Positions 22,508 through 34,313 of a DNA stretch of 57,682 bases are shown here, one piece after another (position 1 is the first letter of the stretch; the number at the start of each line of letters is the position of its first letter). The stretch lies in the NCBI GenBank assembly GCA_022496185.1, contig WTXG01000226.1, forward strand, positions 1-57,682, written 5' to 3'. The notes beneath the pieces were generated by a model, which was not told the DNA's origin, searched no databases, and saw nothing but the letters and a program-made list of their open reading frames with translations. A program made the position numbers and the translations under genes. The stretch is from Multifurca ochricompacta. Taxonomy: Eukaryota; Basidiomycota; Agaricomycetes; Russulales; Russulaceae.

Positions 22508-22523
22508 TAATAAGGCAGACTAC

Positions 22524-23602
22524 CACATAGTTTAGAACCTATCATGAGTCTGTGAAATTTAATGGTAATGGATCACTACCATAAATTTGCATGAGATATG
22601 CTGCTCATAAGAATGCACCCAGATGTGCAACAGTCTGAATGGCCACAAATTTATTGAGAAAGGCCAGTAGCTACCACATTGGTGGGACTGGACAGCCGGG
22701 CTCGATTAGATCATTCAAAGTGAGTCAGATAACTGATTCAGAGACAATTACACACTGCATGCACAATATGTTCCTTCAAATCTTGTCACAAGTAAATAGT
22801 ATTATTTTTTCTCTCTTTATTTCACACTCTTTTTTTGGTTTTGAAGGACTATTTTCTGTAAGTGTTCACTTCAGTTTTGACAACATTAACATTACTTTAT
22901 CTTATCTGCTGTGTAAATAAAAGATAATAATAATAATAATAATAATTATTATTATTATATAGTTCCCCTTATCTGCACTCAACGTGCTCTTTGGTTTGGT
23001 TTGCTATTGAGTGTGAGTGTGGGAACTACATTTTCCACGCCACATGCACAATTCTCACTCCACACTCCAATCAAAAAGCTGTCTTCCCCACATCGTCTTC
23101 ACATTTATCTTTCTCCTTTTCCCTCTCACAATCTCCCTCTCCCTCTTCCTCCATCTCTCTCTTTTGTGGCCAAGTTACTCATGCTCACCATGTCACTTCC
23201 TTCCATGACAGGATCTTTTCTCTTTATTGAGGGCCAGATGCAGAAAGGTAAATATAAGCTCTTTTTTCCTTCTATTACTGACAACTTTTTAACTTTGAAC
23301 TTAGTCAAGTTGACCATGTGGGTGCCATGAAGAGAGGTGAGGCTCTACTATTTCATCTTTCCAGCAACATTGTCATACTTGTATGCAGTGTGTTTGGTGT
23401 TCTCTTACCTGTGAGCAGTTGTTGACTTGTCGCACTTGGTACGCCCTTCCTATTTCATTCTTGAGTTGCTCTCTCTTACTCTCATTTCCATTTTCCCAGG
23501 AAGATGGTGTTCTTGAGCCCATCCTGATGTTCTCTTTGGGCTATGGTGTGCTGTTCATTCTCTCTGTGTGTGCCCTTTTGTTGCTAGGCCCTTCTACTTT
23601 GG
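22524..23602. other. Spacer before the retrotransposon island
   Basis: No gene is supported. It contains a (TAA)n/(TTA)n inverted microsatellite near 22923-22957, pyrimidine-rich stretches at 23085-23165, and a segment (22680-22820) similar to 15475-15615. An open frame at 23383-23682 is hydrophobic but runs into the LTR. Confidence 0.4.
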
Positions 23603-24195
23603 TGTTACGAACCCTGCTATGTCGTCTCATTTCCTTTTGCCTTCACGTGACATGCTGTTTGGCTCTGTTTGTCCTTCGTTGATCACGTTTATGACTCCCT
23701 TTGTACATATTTGTTCCTTATCTTTGACCCAGGCTGTGCTTATCTCTGACTCATACTTTACACAAGAACTCTTATGTATTTTCCCACCAGAATCGTGACT
23801 ATACCAGATTTGTCTATGTATATTCTCACCTGGCCCACCCTGACTCCGTCCTCTATTCGGTTAGATTACAACTTTGTTGATACATCAAGTACACTACTCC
23901 GATTTAGATTCCAACCTCTACTATGTATATAAGGCCTGCCTAGATAGCCTGTATGCCTCAGACTCAACTTCTTAATCGACTTGGTGCATTACCTTCTGGG
24001 TGATCCTAAGACCCGACTCTTGAATTGTCTCAGTGCTTCTGGCACTCTTCTGCTCACTGGTACTAAGGGATTAGCTCCTTGGTATTGACTCCTCACCTGA
24101 CCTCCATGTACTTGAAAGACAGTGCACACTTGACTTCATAGTTTTGCTACATGACTTGTCACACATCGTGTCGAACACCCACACCAGGCGTTACA
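23603..24195 (+). repeat. A1 5' LTR
   Basis: A 593-bp LTR beginning TGTTACGAACCC and ending GGCGTTACA. Copies of the same family are at 35786-36365 (partial), 38701-39722 (inverted, interrupted) and 41620-42216 (inverted). Confidence 0.93.
23926..23970 (+). promoter_or_regulatory. A1 LTR TATA box and self-primer segment
   Basis: TATATAAG at 23926-23933 is followed 34 bp on by AGACTCAACTT (23960-23970). The spacing fits a transcription start at this segment, which is the exact complement of the primer-binding site at 24198-24208. Confidence 0.75.
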
Positions 24196-24197
24196 TT

Positions 24198-24208
24198 AAG
24201 TTGAGTCT
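24198..24208 (+). other. A1 primer-binding site (self-complementary type)
   Basis: AAGTTGAGTCT lies two bases after the LTR end. It contains no TGG for a tRNA 3' end. It is the perfect 11-nt complement of 23960-23970 inside the LTR, as in Tf1-like self-priming elements. Confidence 0.75.
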
Positions 24209-24217
24209 CTCCCCACC

Positions 24218-25745
24218 ATGGCTTCATCCAGCCGAAGCCAGACCTTGCACAACGAAGAACTTATCGACTGCCGAGACGAGGATAATCTTTCACAACAAGT
24301 CCTTGGTTCTGCTGTCTGGAAAGATTTTGAAACCAAGTTTGGATACTACATCTATCACGACGACCAGTACCAGCCAGTTGAATACGATGAACAGAAATGG
24401 GTCTGGTACCGTATCCATTACTCTAGAAGCCATTGTTCCTGGGTCACTACAGGACCTGCCCCATCAGAATACAGCTTAGGACCTTGGAGAGAAAATCCTC
24501 CAGCCATTGTCACTGATTCAGAAACTGAAGAATACATTGAAGAAAGCAGCAAAGACGCACAGGTCATAGCCACCAGTTTTATGGCTCAGACAGTTGCACC
24601 AGAGAGTACTACATTCAGAACATCTGCTTTAGTCTCTCCCCAGATCACACAACAAACCTCAGACACCCTGACCATCATTTACCCAAGAATGTCGACCATT
24701 GCTGCACAGTTACCAGATCCTGCTCCAGTAGTCCCTGCTCCGAACCTCCCCCCCATCAGGACACCTTACGGGAGTCCTGCCAACTACATTCACTGGTGAC
24801 CAATCTCAGAGCAAGAAGTTCATGCTCGAATTCGAGACGTTTAAAAATTTCAATCATGACATCCCGCAGATTGTGAACCCATTCCAGCGAACCAACCTTT
24901 TCCTCTCACTCATCAGAGGGGACTTGGTCGATGATTGGACAATGGAGCAGATTGAATGGCTGAATGATAGGGTTACAGCTGGAACCAGAACCACAGATGA
25001 AGATCTGTGGGACGTGGTGGCGCAAAGATTTAAAGATGCCTTCATGGATGGGCAGGCCAAGCAGAAGGCCGCCAGAGAATTGAAGTCCCTTAAAATGGAA
25101 AGAGGGGACCTAGATGGCTACGTAGCCAGATTCCGCAACCTGGCCAAGAGAGCAGGGTATGATGTGAATGAAGAGGCAACGCTTGACCTCTTCTCCCAGG
25201 GGTTGCCCAACCCCCTGGTAAAGAATATCATTCAGTTCCATCACCCTGAGTCATGGAGCCAGTGGACAAGCACTGCCAGAACACAGCAGCAGGACTATCT
25301 AGACTTCCAGACACGTTTTGGAGTTGATACGAAGAAGGGTAAAACCCATGATCAGTGGAAGGTGGCATTTGGGGTGAAACCCACCATTTCCCAAGACCCC
25401 AATGCCATGGATACATCAGCAGATCGCACCAAAGCCTGTGCAGCCCTCACTGATGATGAAAAAAGAAACCTCATGAAGGAAGGGTGCTGCTTCCACTGCC
25501 GGGCGCAAGGGCACATGTCACAATTTTGCCCAAAGAAGACAGTTTGTGCTGCTGAAGCAACCATGGCCACTACTACCATGACACCGCCGGTACAGAGCCT
25601 ACCTACCCCAGTAAAAGAAAACCCAGTAACCGCCCCAAAGACCAAGGAACAGAAGGCGGCAGCAATATGGGAGCATATGATGAACGAGGACGAGGCAGTA
25701 CATGCTCTGCTTGTTGATAAGGCCTTTGGCCAAAAGGATTTTTGA
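24218..25745 (+). pseudogene. A1 gag
   Basis: Gag forms the capsid of the retrotransposon particle. ATG 24218 has a good context. The first part runs to a stop at 24799; a +1 shift then continues the capsid (TFTGDQSQSKKF, LFLSLIRGDLVDDW, LKSLKMERGDLDGYVARFRN) to a zinc knuckle of CX2CX4HX4C form (CFHCRAQGHMSQFC, about 25487-25530). It ends at TGA 25743-25745. The A2 copy preserves the N-terminal half. The internal frameshift makes this copy defective. Confidence 0.88.
25736..25742 (+). promoter_or_regulatory. Candidate -1 frameshift heptamer, A1 gag/pol
   Basis: G GAT TTT in the gag frame directly precedes the gag stop, and pol continues in the -1 frame. The same heptamer is at the gag/pol junctions of A4, B1 and B2. 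Confidence 0.65.
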
Positions 25746-26567
25746 TTGGCTTGACCCCATCAGCCTGGGCAAGAGCACTCCATGTAACTTCTGTGTACAC
25801 TAGTTGTTTCAAGTCCCTAAAAATACCAGTACACTTTGAAACCAAACAGAAGACAGCCAACAGACAGATATTGATCGACTCTGGAGCTACGGATAATTTC
25901 ATCAGTCAACGACTCCAGAGGGCACTAGGACTGGGGACACAATTGCTTCCCCAAGAAAAAAATATTTGGAACATAGATGGAACAGCTAACAAAGCTGGGA
26001 AAATCACACATTGCTGTGATTTAGAAGTACAGGTTGGGGAACAAACCAAGCAACTCCGTTTCCTCATTACAGATTTGGGAGACGAAGATATGGTTTTGGG
26101 GTACCCATGGCTAGCAGCATTTGAGCCTAAAATCAACTGGGCAGAAGCAACAATGGACAAAGATTTCTACCCAGTTCTCATTACATCCCTGGGATATGAC
26201 TATGCTGCGTGACACCCCTTGACCCATGCTATCGTCATGGGATCGGCCGTCACCTGGAGTGATGTGGAACCTGTGGATCAGGTGTATTGCTATGTTACGA
26301 AGGCATCAGAACTGGCCCAGGCAGAGGCACAGAAAAACCCGGAAAAGACATTTGAAGAAGTAGTCCCGGCAGAATACCACTGACATTGGAAGGTCTTTTC
26401 GGAGGAAGAGTCACAACGCTTCCCTCCCTCTCAACCTTGGGATCACGCCATTGATTTTGTTCCAAATGCCCCGCAATCAGTAGACTGTAAGATTTACCCA
26501 CTATCGCAACCAGAGAAGGAGGCACTCTCCACCTTCCTGGAAGAACACCTGGTGAAAGGATATATAC
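25742..26567 (+). pseudogene. A1 pol, protease to start of RT
   Basis: The -1 frame encodes a retropepsin (ILIDSGATDNFI, later DMVLGYPWLAAFEPKINW) and the linker to reverse transcriptase (HWKVFSEEESQRFPP, CKIYPLSQPEKEAL, HLVKGYI). TGA at 26381-26383 replaces an Arg codon: copy A4 has CGG there. The frame is cut at 26567 by element E and resumes at 34314. Confidence 0.9.
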
Positions 26568-27463
26568 TGTTATGCTCAGCAGGGCGCTCTGTGTGCGACA
26601 TGCACGGATCAACGCGGGTCCATTGCCTCAGCCAGGAGCCTAGCTTGGTAAGGCTAGGCTCCAGACTACTGTCTAGCTTCAGAACGGATTAAGGGTTGGT
26701 GCTATAACCAAGCACAGAGAGAGACAGGATGAGTCAGCCAGAGGGAGCTAATCCCCTAAGGCTGTTAAGTGGGGACAGGGCCCAGTTGCTGTGCCGGAAA
26801 CACACTGAGCACACTGGAGCCCTAGGAGATGGCAAAGGGGGTTCAAAGGGAAGGGTACACACCCATTGCCAGAGGCAATGGGGTTCCCTGCAGGGATCAC
26901 AAAGGCGCAAAGGAAGGCAAAAGGTTTCTGATGTATTGGGGTTCAAGACTTCTAGGCTGAAGGCACAAGAGGTCAAATCTAGGGTTGTACAAACTGTCTA
27001 CAGGGTCTTATATACTGTATGGGGATCTGGTTTGTAGCTAATCAGGAACAGGGTCAGAGTCCTTATCATCCAATAGCAGATAAGATGTCAAATATAGTCC
27101 ATGATAAGGATAAGCCTTATCAGAAGCATAATCATGTGGGACAGCCCCACAGGAGTCATATCAGTGTGGGAGGATTCCCACCAGGGTCAGGGTAAATGGG
27201 GAGATAACAGGTCCCACAGGAGTTAGGGTGGATGTGGGAATACTCCCACAGGAATCAGAGAAGCGAATGATAAGCCAGATGGGCCATGTGATCAGAAAAG
27301 GGTAAATGATCAGATGAAGATGCTGTGATCAGGGTCAGGGATCACATGGTCAGGGATCACATGGCCAGAGGTCACATGACTGGCAGAGGGTCAAGTACAA
27401 GCCAAAGTCGTCTAGTTGTCTGGACTGGTCAGATTGGCAGGGACAATGTCAGGGGTTCCTATG

Positions 27464-27964
27464 TGTGAAACAGGCATGTGCGCAGCATACTGACTGTAAG
27501 GTTAGCGGGTTAGGCTAGACAAAGACAAGTTGCTTCAGAGGTAGAAGAAACTCTATAATACTATACTACTGACCTAGACAAAGACAAGTTCTATATACTA
27601 GAGTTAGTCTCAAGGTATGATAGATAGTAGAGTAGGAACTTACGCTTCAGAGGTAGAAGAAACTCTGAAGTGTAAGAGACGAAATAGACACCCTTATATA
27701 CTATTGAAGGGGTGGTCTGTGCACTGGGAATAAGTCCACAAGTGCCGGACAAAGTCCAAACAACAAACAGAGGGAGAAAGGCCATTGGCCACTACAGAAA
27801 TCACATGTTACATGGTACATCAGTCAGCTACTGCGGAATGTGAGAAAGAAAGTAATAAAGATAATGTAAATAGTCCGAAACTCCGGTATCTAATCTAATC
27901 TACAAAGTAGCTAATCTAATCACCTGATGCCTGAAGCATCACCGAACATCTTCTGTGTTCAACA
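27464..27964 (-). repeat. C1 3' LTR
   Basis: 501 bp, TGTGAAACAGG...TTCAACA on the plus strand. Near-identical to 33488-33987: one extra A in an A run and C instead of T at one CpG. Confidence 0.96.
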
Positions 27965-28331
27965 TCCCTCCATGCTGAAGGCATCTGGTCATGGATGAAA
28001 ATGAATTGAATGAGCATATCGCCAGCCAGAGATCCAACTTCTCTAACTCTCAAGCAAGTGCGGTTTGTGAGTTTTGCATACGAGTTGTAGATTCTCTTAT
28101 GCAAGCTGAATGCTTGACATATCTACTTCGTACACACCACTTGCGTCACTCTCGAGGTCGAGAACGTGCTCATATGGCATGGTGGGAAAGTGAAACTGGT
28201 ATACAAAGTCTCCAGATTCCAGCTCTCTCATTTCAGCATAAGTCCAAGCCCATTGACCATGGTTTCAAACGATGCTCTTGGTAGAGACTTAGTAAAGCCA
28301 TCTGCCAGCATCTCACCTGTGGGGGTTCGCA

Positions 28332-29754
28332 CTAATTCAATTGTGTGCGATTCAATGTACCCCTAATGGCATGGTACTTGATGGGTATATGCTTTGACCG
28401 CCTTCCTGTGACTGGGTTTAATGCCAAATCTACGGCACCCTTGTTGTCACAATGGAGTAGTATAGGGGAGGATACCTCATACCCTAATTCCTCCATAAAA
28501 GTCCTGTACCACGCTGCCTGATTTGCAGCCTCAGAGAGGCTCATATATTCGGCCTCAGTGGTGGACTGTGCTACTGTTTTCTGTTTTCTGGAACACCATG
28601 AAATGGCACCATTTGCCAAGAAAAACATGTAGCCTGAGGTAGAGTGGCAGTCCTCTTGATCTCCCCATGAGGAATCTGCAAAGCCATGAAGGCCACTCTC
28701 CCCATTCCCTCCAGAATACCGCAACTTGCAGTCTTTTGTACTGTTAAGATACTTTAAAACATATTTTGCAAGTCACATATGATCTTGAGAGGGGTTGGAA
28801 GCATATTGACTAAGGCGCGCCACAGCAAAACTGATGTCGGGTCTGCTTCCAATCTGCACCCATAGCAGAGACCCCATCAACTGTTGGTACTTCTTTACTT
28901 CAGAAGTAGATGCCTGGCCTTCAAACTTGACCAGATGTACATCAGCGCCAGAGGGAAGAGGAGTATATACTCGGTTGGAATCCCTCATCCCAAACTTCTC
29001 AATAATAGATAAAACGTAGGCTGCTTGATCAATTCCAGCGTCTTATTAGGACGATCCCTGGTGATGTTAACTCCAAGGTATGACTGGATTTCTCCCAAGT
29101 CAGTCATCTCATATCGATAGATAGAGCTGACTTCAGCCACGTTATCTTATCATTGGAAGACCCAAGTATAGTAATGTCATCTTCATAAAGAATGACATAA
29201 AGTGAATCATCCTCCTCCTTTTGATGAAACACGTATACTCCTGCATCAGAGTACGTCCGAGTAAAGCCCAGTTCATTAAGAACTGCATGGAATTGTAGAT
29301 TCCATGCTCGGGATGCTTGTTTGAGGCCATATAATGCTTTTTGTAACCTACAAACTTTGGATTCTTGACCAGCAACAACGAAACCAACTGGTTGCTCCAT
29401 ATATATTTCTTCATCCAGATCACCATGTAGGAATGCCGATTTGACATCCATCTGGTGGATTTCCCAATCCTCTAGCGTAGCTAATGCTAGTAGTAGTCTC
29501 AATGACTCAAATCTGGCGACTGGAGAGAATGTTTCATCGAAGTCCACTCCTTCTATTTGAGTGAATCCTTTTGCCACGAGCCTAGCAGAAACCGTCCATC
29601 CGGTTTCAGCTTAAAAACCCATTTTGATTTTACCGCCTTTCTTCCTTTAGGAAGATCCTCAAGGCGCCACACATTAAGTTTATCTAAGGCATCAATCTCA
29701 TATTTACATGCCTCAAGCCATTCACTGGCATTGTCAGACTGCATTGCCTCCTGA
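28332..29754 (-). pseudogene. C1 reverse transcriptase and RNase H
   Basis: The copia RT is recognised by KWVFKLKPDGRF, GFTQIEGVDFDETFSPVARF, QMDVKSAFLHGDLDEEIYM and LYGLKQASRAWN. The catalytic box reads YEDD (about 29174-29188) instead of YVDD. RNase H has GFADSSWGDQEDCHSTSGY, QSTTEAEYMSL and the copia tail RRSKHIPIKYHAIR. Several frame breaks lie between the pieces (29553, 29104, 28988, 28724), so the enzyme is inactive. Confidence 0.93.
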
Positions 29755-30448
29755 AAAGTCAGGGGATCTCTGTAGAGACTCCTGCGGCATTAAGCAATTC
29801 CATATGCCCAAGTCTGGAAGAACCCTGCACAAACTCAGCATTATCCTCATTATAAAATCGAGGATTCATTCGACGTGAACGTTTGGGATGGGCAGTATCA
29901 AGATCTAATCTTCCTGCACAGCCCTGTCACGTTGCTGAGAGCGTGGACTTTCCCTGTAAATACTGGTTGGGAAATTTTGCCAACATTCTTCTTAGATTGT
30001 CTTTTGGCACGGGTTCTCTGGGGGAGTTCTGATGGTTCCATGATCTGGGATGGAGGCGTCTGATAGATGTTATATCATGTGTCTCATTTTCGGGTGTGGT
30101 AGGCTCAGGATTTATTGAGGAGGTTCCACTACCTCCTGTTCCTCAACCTTGGGTCCTTGTCTTCAGGAGCCTGAGGAACTGTGGCTATTGCTGGTTGAGG
30201 CTGGACAGGCCTCTCTACTTCTAATACAAAAGGCGTAACTTTTTCCTTTTGTTTTCCCTTGCTGTCCTTGGCAAGGTTGGATGGGAAGGATCCTTCATCA
30301 AATGTCACATCTCTTGACAATACGAAGGATCGAGTATGCATATCCCAAAGAAGATATCCTTTAGAGTGGGGTGCATACCCGACAAAGACTGTCTCCCTGG
30401 CTTTATGATCCAGTTTACGTCTTTTATCCTCTGGGACAGTGTAATAGG

Positions 30449-31296
30449 CTAAGCAGCCAAAATCTTAAAGTATGAAACATCTGGAATGTCCCCATCCAGA
30501 AGTTCAAGCGGTGTCCTCCACTTATTAGAGCGGATAGGCGTTCTATTGTATATGTGACAGGCTGTTCGCACTGCACATTCCCAGAAACCAAGGGAAAGAC
30601 CAGCATGATGCAGCATACTGGTGGCCTTTTCCATGATGGTTCTGTTGAACCTTTCAGCCCTTCCATTCTGTTGTGGGGAATATGGCATTGTCAATTTATG
30701 CTCTATGCCAGCCTGCTCAAGTATGACTTCAGCTCCCTATTAACAAATTCGCCACCTCGGTCTGTGTGTAAGGTCTTTATTTTCCTGTCTGTTTTATTTT
30801 CCAGGAATGCCTTAATGTTACAGAAGACTGATGTAAAATCACTTTTTGCTTTCATAGCAACAACTAAGCTGTCCTGCTAAAGTCGTCTATGAAAGTGGCG
30901 AAGTATAGGTTCCCTTGAATTGAATACATTGCAAAGGACCAACTAGTCACTATGAATGAGTTCCAAGGGTGCTGAAGCTCTCTTTTGAGAGGGAGGGAAT
31001 GGAAGACGGTGTGATTTTCCCATTTCACAGCCATAACACGGCTTGTCTTCCACTTGGCTATTATCTATGCTAAGGCCTTTTACAGCCTTAGGAGCATGTC
31101 TTTTGAGGGCCTCTTTTGACATATGACCCATTCGCAAATGCCAGGTATCAAGGCTACTTGATGCAGATTTGTGGGAAGCAGTATTTAGATTCTGCATAGT
31201 TTTCCCAAAGACCCAATAGAGTCCCATAGCCTTGACACCTTCCGCTATAATTGCATTATTGTACTTTATTTTGACCTCAGATGGAGAGAACTCCAC
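30449..31296 (-). pseudogene. C1 integrase
   Basis: The pre-integrase zinc motif appears as WHLRMGHMSKEAL with CYGCEMGKSHRLPF. The core ends with YSPQQNGRAERFNRTIMEKA, carrying the catalytic Glu, and FWECAVRTACHIYNRTP. Between them (30700-30943) the frame is broken. Confidence 0.9.
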
Positions 31297-31439
31297 TGAA
31301 CCGCCTTTGTCGTGATGCAGCTTGTCGACAGTATTCTCTCACTGCCAGGCATGTAAAAGACATTATTTAACTCTAACTCATAATTATTTCGAGTTTTGAG
31401 TATGACTTTGCCTGTTCCTTCACTTGGACTACGGATCCA

Positions 31440-32551
31440 TCACCTATTGTCACCGAGTGCCCCTTGTGAGGGTAATACTCAGAGAAATCATCTAGGTATG
31501 GTGTAAATGAGTGGTGGCTCCGCTGTCCATCATCCAAGGGTTGCTGCCATCATCGACTTCTTGCGTATGTTCGGTCATCATATAAAGTGAAATGCGAGGT
31601 GTCTCATGCACCTCCTGTATTCTGCCACTACCATTAACTACGGTAGCTACTTGTGTGGAGTTATTTGTACACTGGGGCCTTGCCCCTTCCTCTTGTTGCC
31701 CTTTTTGCCTGCATCAGCATTGGCTCTGTCCTGTTTCCTCTGCCGACATTCATTAGCCTTGTGGCCCGGCTTCTGGCAGTAGAAGCAGGTGACATCATTG
31801 GACGATGATGCACCTGCAGGAGGTGGCGTGAAAGTTACTTGTTTTTTTTTTTATTTTTGTTGACATGGGCTGCCTTGTTAAGGGCAGCCCCAACACCACT
31901 TCCTGCGGGGCCGGCTAGTCGGCTTTCCTCATTTAGGAACCTTTGTACAAGGTCCTGAGGGGAAAGGCGGTCAGGAGGACCTGACGCCAGGATTGAGCCA
32001 GCAATGGCTGAGTAGGATGGAGGTAGGGATTGGAGCAATATGAAGCTCATCTGGAGATCAGAGATCTCCATCCCATTTTCCTTGAGAGTACTCCTCACAT
32101 CCAACACACGCTGCAACTGGGGTCTGAATTGTTTGCCCTCTTCCAAGCGGAAGGAGGACACAGAACACCACAAGTTGTAGGTGGCCATGCTACCTACTGA
32201 GCCATAGAGCGATTCCAAACGCTCATACTTGGCATTGACAGAAGGATAAGTTCTGTCAGAGGCAATTTGGGAGTATGTTTCTGGCGATGTACCATCACCA
32301 GAACTCCCATGAGGACTTCCTCCACCCTATTCCATTCCTGGTACATAGGCTCAGACCAAAGCGAAAACGCTTGGCATATCGTCATCCTTTTCTCCATCCT
32401 CTGGCTTTGGAGGATTGAGGAATTCAGGGGCATCATGCGTGATGTGCCTCTTCATCCCATTTATCCTCAGCAGGGCGTGAAAGACACTGACCACTGCTGC
32501 CAGTTGGAGCCATCAAGTTTGTCGAACTTGAAGTGGGGGGGAAGACGATAG
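31440..32551 (-). pseudogene. C1 gag and protease
   Basis: A UBN2/copia-type gag (LQRVLDVRSTLKENGMEI, LLQSLPPSYSAIAGSIL) is followed by a zinc knuckle CFYCQKPGHKANEC near 31740-31795, then the aspartic protease motif DSGATTH near 31505-31545. Frames are interrupted. Confidence 0.85.
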
Positions 32552-33465
32552 AAGACATTTGAGATGATTTAAAAAAGTTGATCCTGGTTCCAAGGAGCAG
32601 TTAGAACCAGTTGTCCAGGTCTCATTTAAGAGGGCCGTCCATTCTGTGGCGCTATGCTTCAGAACTTAAAAAGTCCTGCCTCTGATGTGCGACTTCTAAG
32701 TAGTATAGTAGGCTGTCTAACCCCATTCTACAACAGATCCAAGCCACATCAGGCGGATACTGTGTAAATAGAAGGGGAGTCATGTCATGGAGGAGCCAAC
32801 CGCAAGTTCCACTAGAGACAAAGGGTATAGAGCCCTTCCTCTAGTGCTGGTGGTGGAGTCCATGATTAAGCCCTAGATGATTGGGGCCATGACTATAGTA
32901 GACTATTAGGTTTCCTCTGGTTGGGGCGAACCCCCAATGAAAGCAGCGGGTACTTCTGCCCAGAGACAAAACCCTCTAGCTACTGTGTATATACTATAGT
33001 AGTTCAAGCCTACTTGTATCGAGCCCAAGCGTCATGGGAGTGACTACCCATGCCTTGTTCTAGACCCTAAACTCTACCAGCAGGTCGCTAAACCTGGCTT
33101 ACGGATCGAGCCAAGCATTGACTGAACCTATAGCCCCAAGCCTTCTGGGCAAGTGGCCTACTAAGTCTATGGATGGGACGAAAACCCAGCTACAACTATG
33201 AATACTATTTACTTAGAGCGCACATGAGGAACTCAAGGTGTTTCACCCGCTTAGGGTCCCTCATCACCTCTTGCAAGAATCCCCTGAGGGACTAGCCAGA
33301 CAGATCAAGGTGGGCACATAAAGCGCACCACCTTGTGGACAGTTAAGGGCAAGATAACAAGAAATGAAGCTCACTGTGACAGTGATTGGGAAAGGTGAAG
33401 TCTTGAAGCAGTGAGCTTGAAGAAAGTGTTGGACTGATCAAAGAAAGAAAGGAACAGATCAGTTA

Positions 33466-33487
33466 AGCGTGCTCAGGGCCCATAACC
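33466..33487 (-). other. C1 primer-binding site, initiator-tRNA-Met internal type
   Basis: Immediately after the 5' LTR the minus strand reads GGTTATGGGCCC. The plus strand AGGGCCCATAACC equals the anticodon-arm sequence of initiator tRNA-Met, and the adjoining GCGTGCT resembles the preceding D-arm side. This is the half-tRNA primer layout known from Drosophila copia. Confidence 0.65.
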
Positions 33488-33987
33488 TGTGAAACAGGCA
33501 TGTGCGCAGCATACTGACTGTAAGGTTAGCGGGTTAGGCTAGACAAGACAAGTTGCTTCAGAGGTAGAAGAAACTCTATAATACTATACTACTGACCTAG
33601 ACAAAGACAAGTTCTATATACTAGAGTTAGTCTCAAGGTATGATAGATAGTAGAGTAGGAACTTACGCTTCAGAGGTAGAAGAAACTCTGAAGTGTAAGA
33701 GACGAAATAGACACCCTTATATACTATTGAAGGGGTGGTCTGTGCACTGGGAATAAGTCCACAAGTGCCGGACAAAGTCCAAACAACAAACAGAGGGAGA
33801 AAGGCCATTGGCCACTACAGAAATCACATGTTACATGGTACATCAGTCAGCTACTGCGGAATGTGAGAAAGAAAGTAATAAAGATAATGTAAATAGTCTG
33901 AAACTCCGGTATCTAATCTAATCTACAAAGTAGCTAATCTAATCACCTGATGCCTGAAGCATCACCGAACATCTTCTGTGTTCAACA
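33488..33987 (-). repeat. C1 5' LTR
   Basis: 500 bp, the upstream LTR in the sense of transcription. Family members are the solo LTRs at 35283-35785 and 38937-39449. Confidence 0.96.
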
Positions 33988-34313
33988 CTATGGGTGTCAA
34001 GCACAGGGACAGGGTCAGGAGCAGTGGCCAAGGCATAAGCCAAGGCAGCAAGGAAGGGTGGTATACATCCAACAGTGTAGCAGCATAACTACCAGCAGGT
34101 TAGGTGTAAATGGTGGCATGGGAGGTCAGTCCTATGAACAATGTCACAGGAATCAGGGTAGGGTCCTGGGCACACAGGCCACAGGCATCAAGGAAGGTCC
34201 CAAGGCAACAGGCCAAGGGCATCAAAGAGTGGTCCAGAGAAGGAGGAGATCAAGGATGGTGCAAAGAATAAGGCATGGTGTGCAGGGTCAGGAAAAAGAG
34301 CAGGGTCATAACA

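Larger units (their letters stand above)
27464..33987 (-). mobile_element. Ty1/copia element C1, full length, TSD CTATG
   Basis: A 6524-bp minus-strand copia element has LTRs at both ends and the 5-bp duplication CTATG at 27459-27463 and 33988-33992. The coding order on the minus strand is gag, protease, integrase, reverse transcriptase, RNase H, which defines copia. The two LTRs differ at only two positions that I can see, yet the coding region is full of frame breaks. It was probably moved in trans by an active relative. Confidence 0.95.
26568..34313. repeat. Solo LTR E (about 1.2 kb), split by copia C1
   Basis: Ends TGTTATG and CATAACA form a perfect 7-bp inverted repeat. TATAC (26563-26567) and TATAT (34314-34318) look like a 5-bp target-site duplication; the pol context predicts TATACG on the right, so the mismatch is one CG-to-TG change. 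Excluding C1 and one CTATG, the element is about 1217 bp with no coding capacity. A solo LTR is the simplest reading, since no second copy is in the window. Confidence 0.65.

Noticed and set aside
23383..23682. Hydrophobic plus-strand frame
   Set aside because: It runs into the A1 LTR, lacks a family signature and is probably chance.
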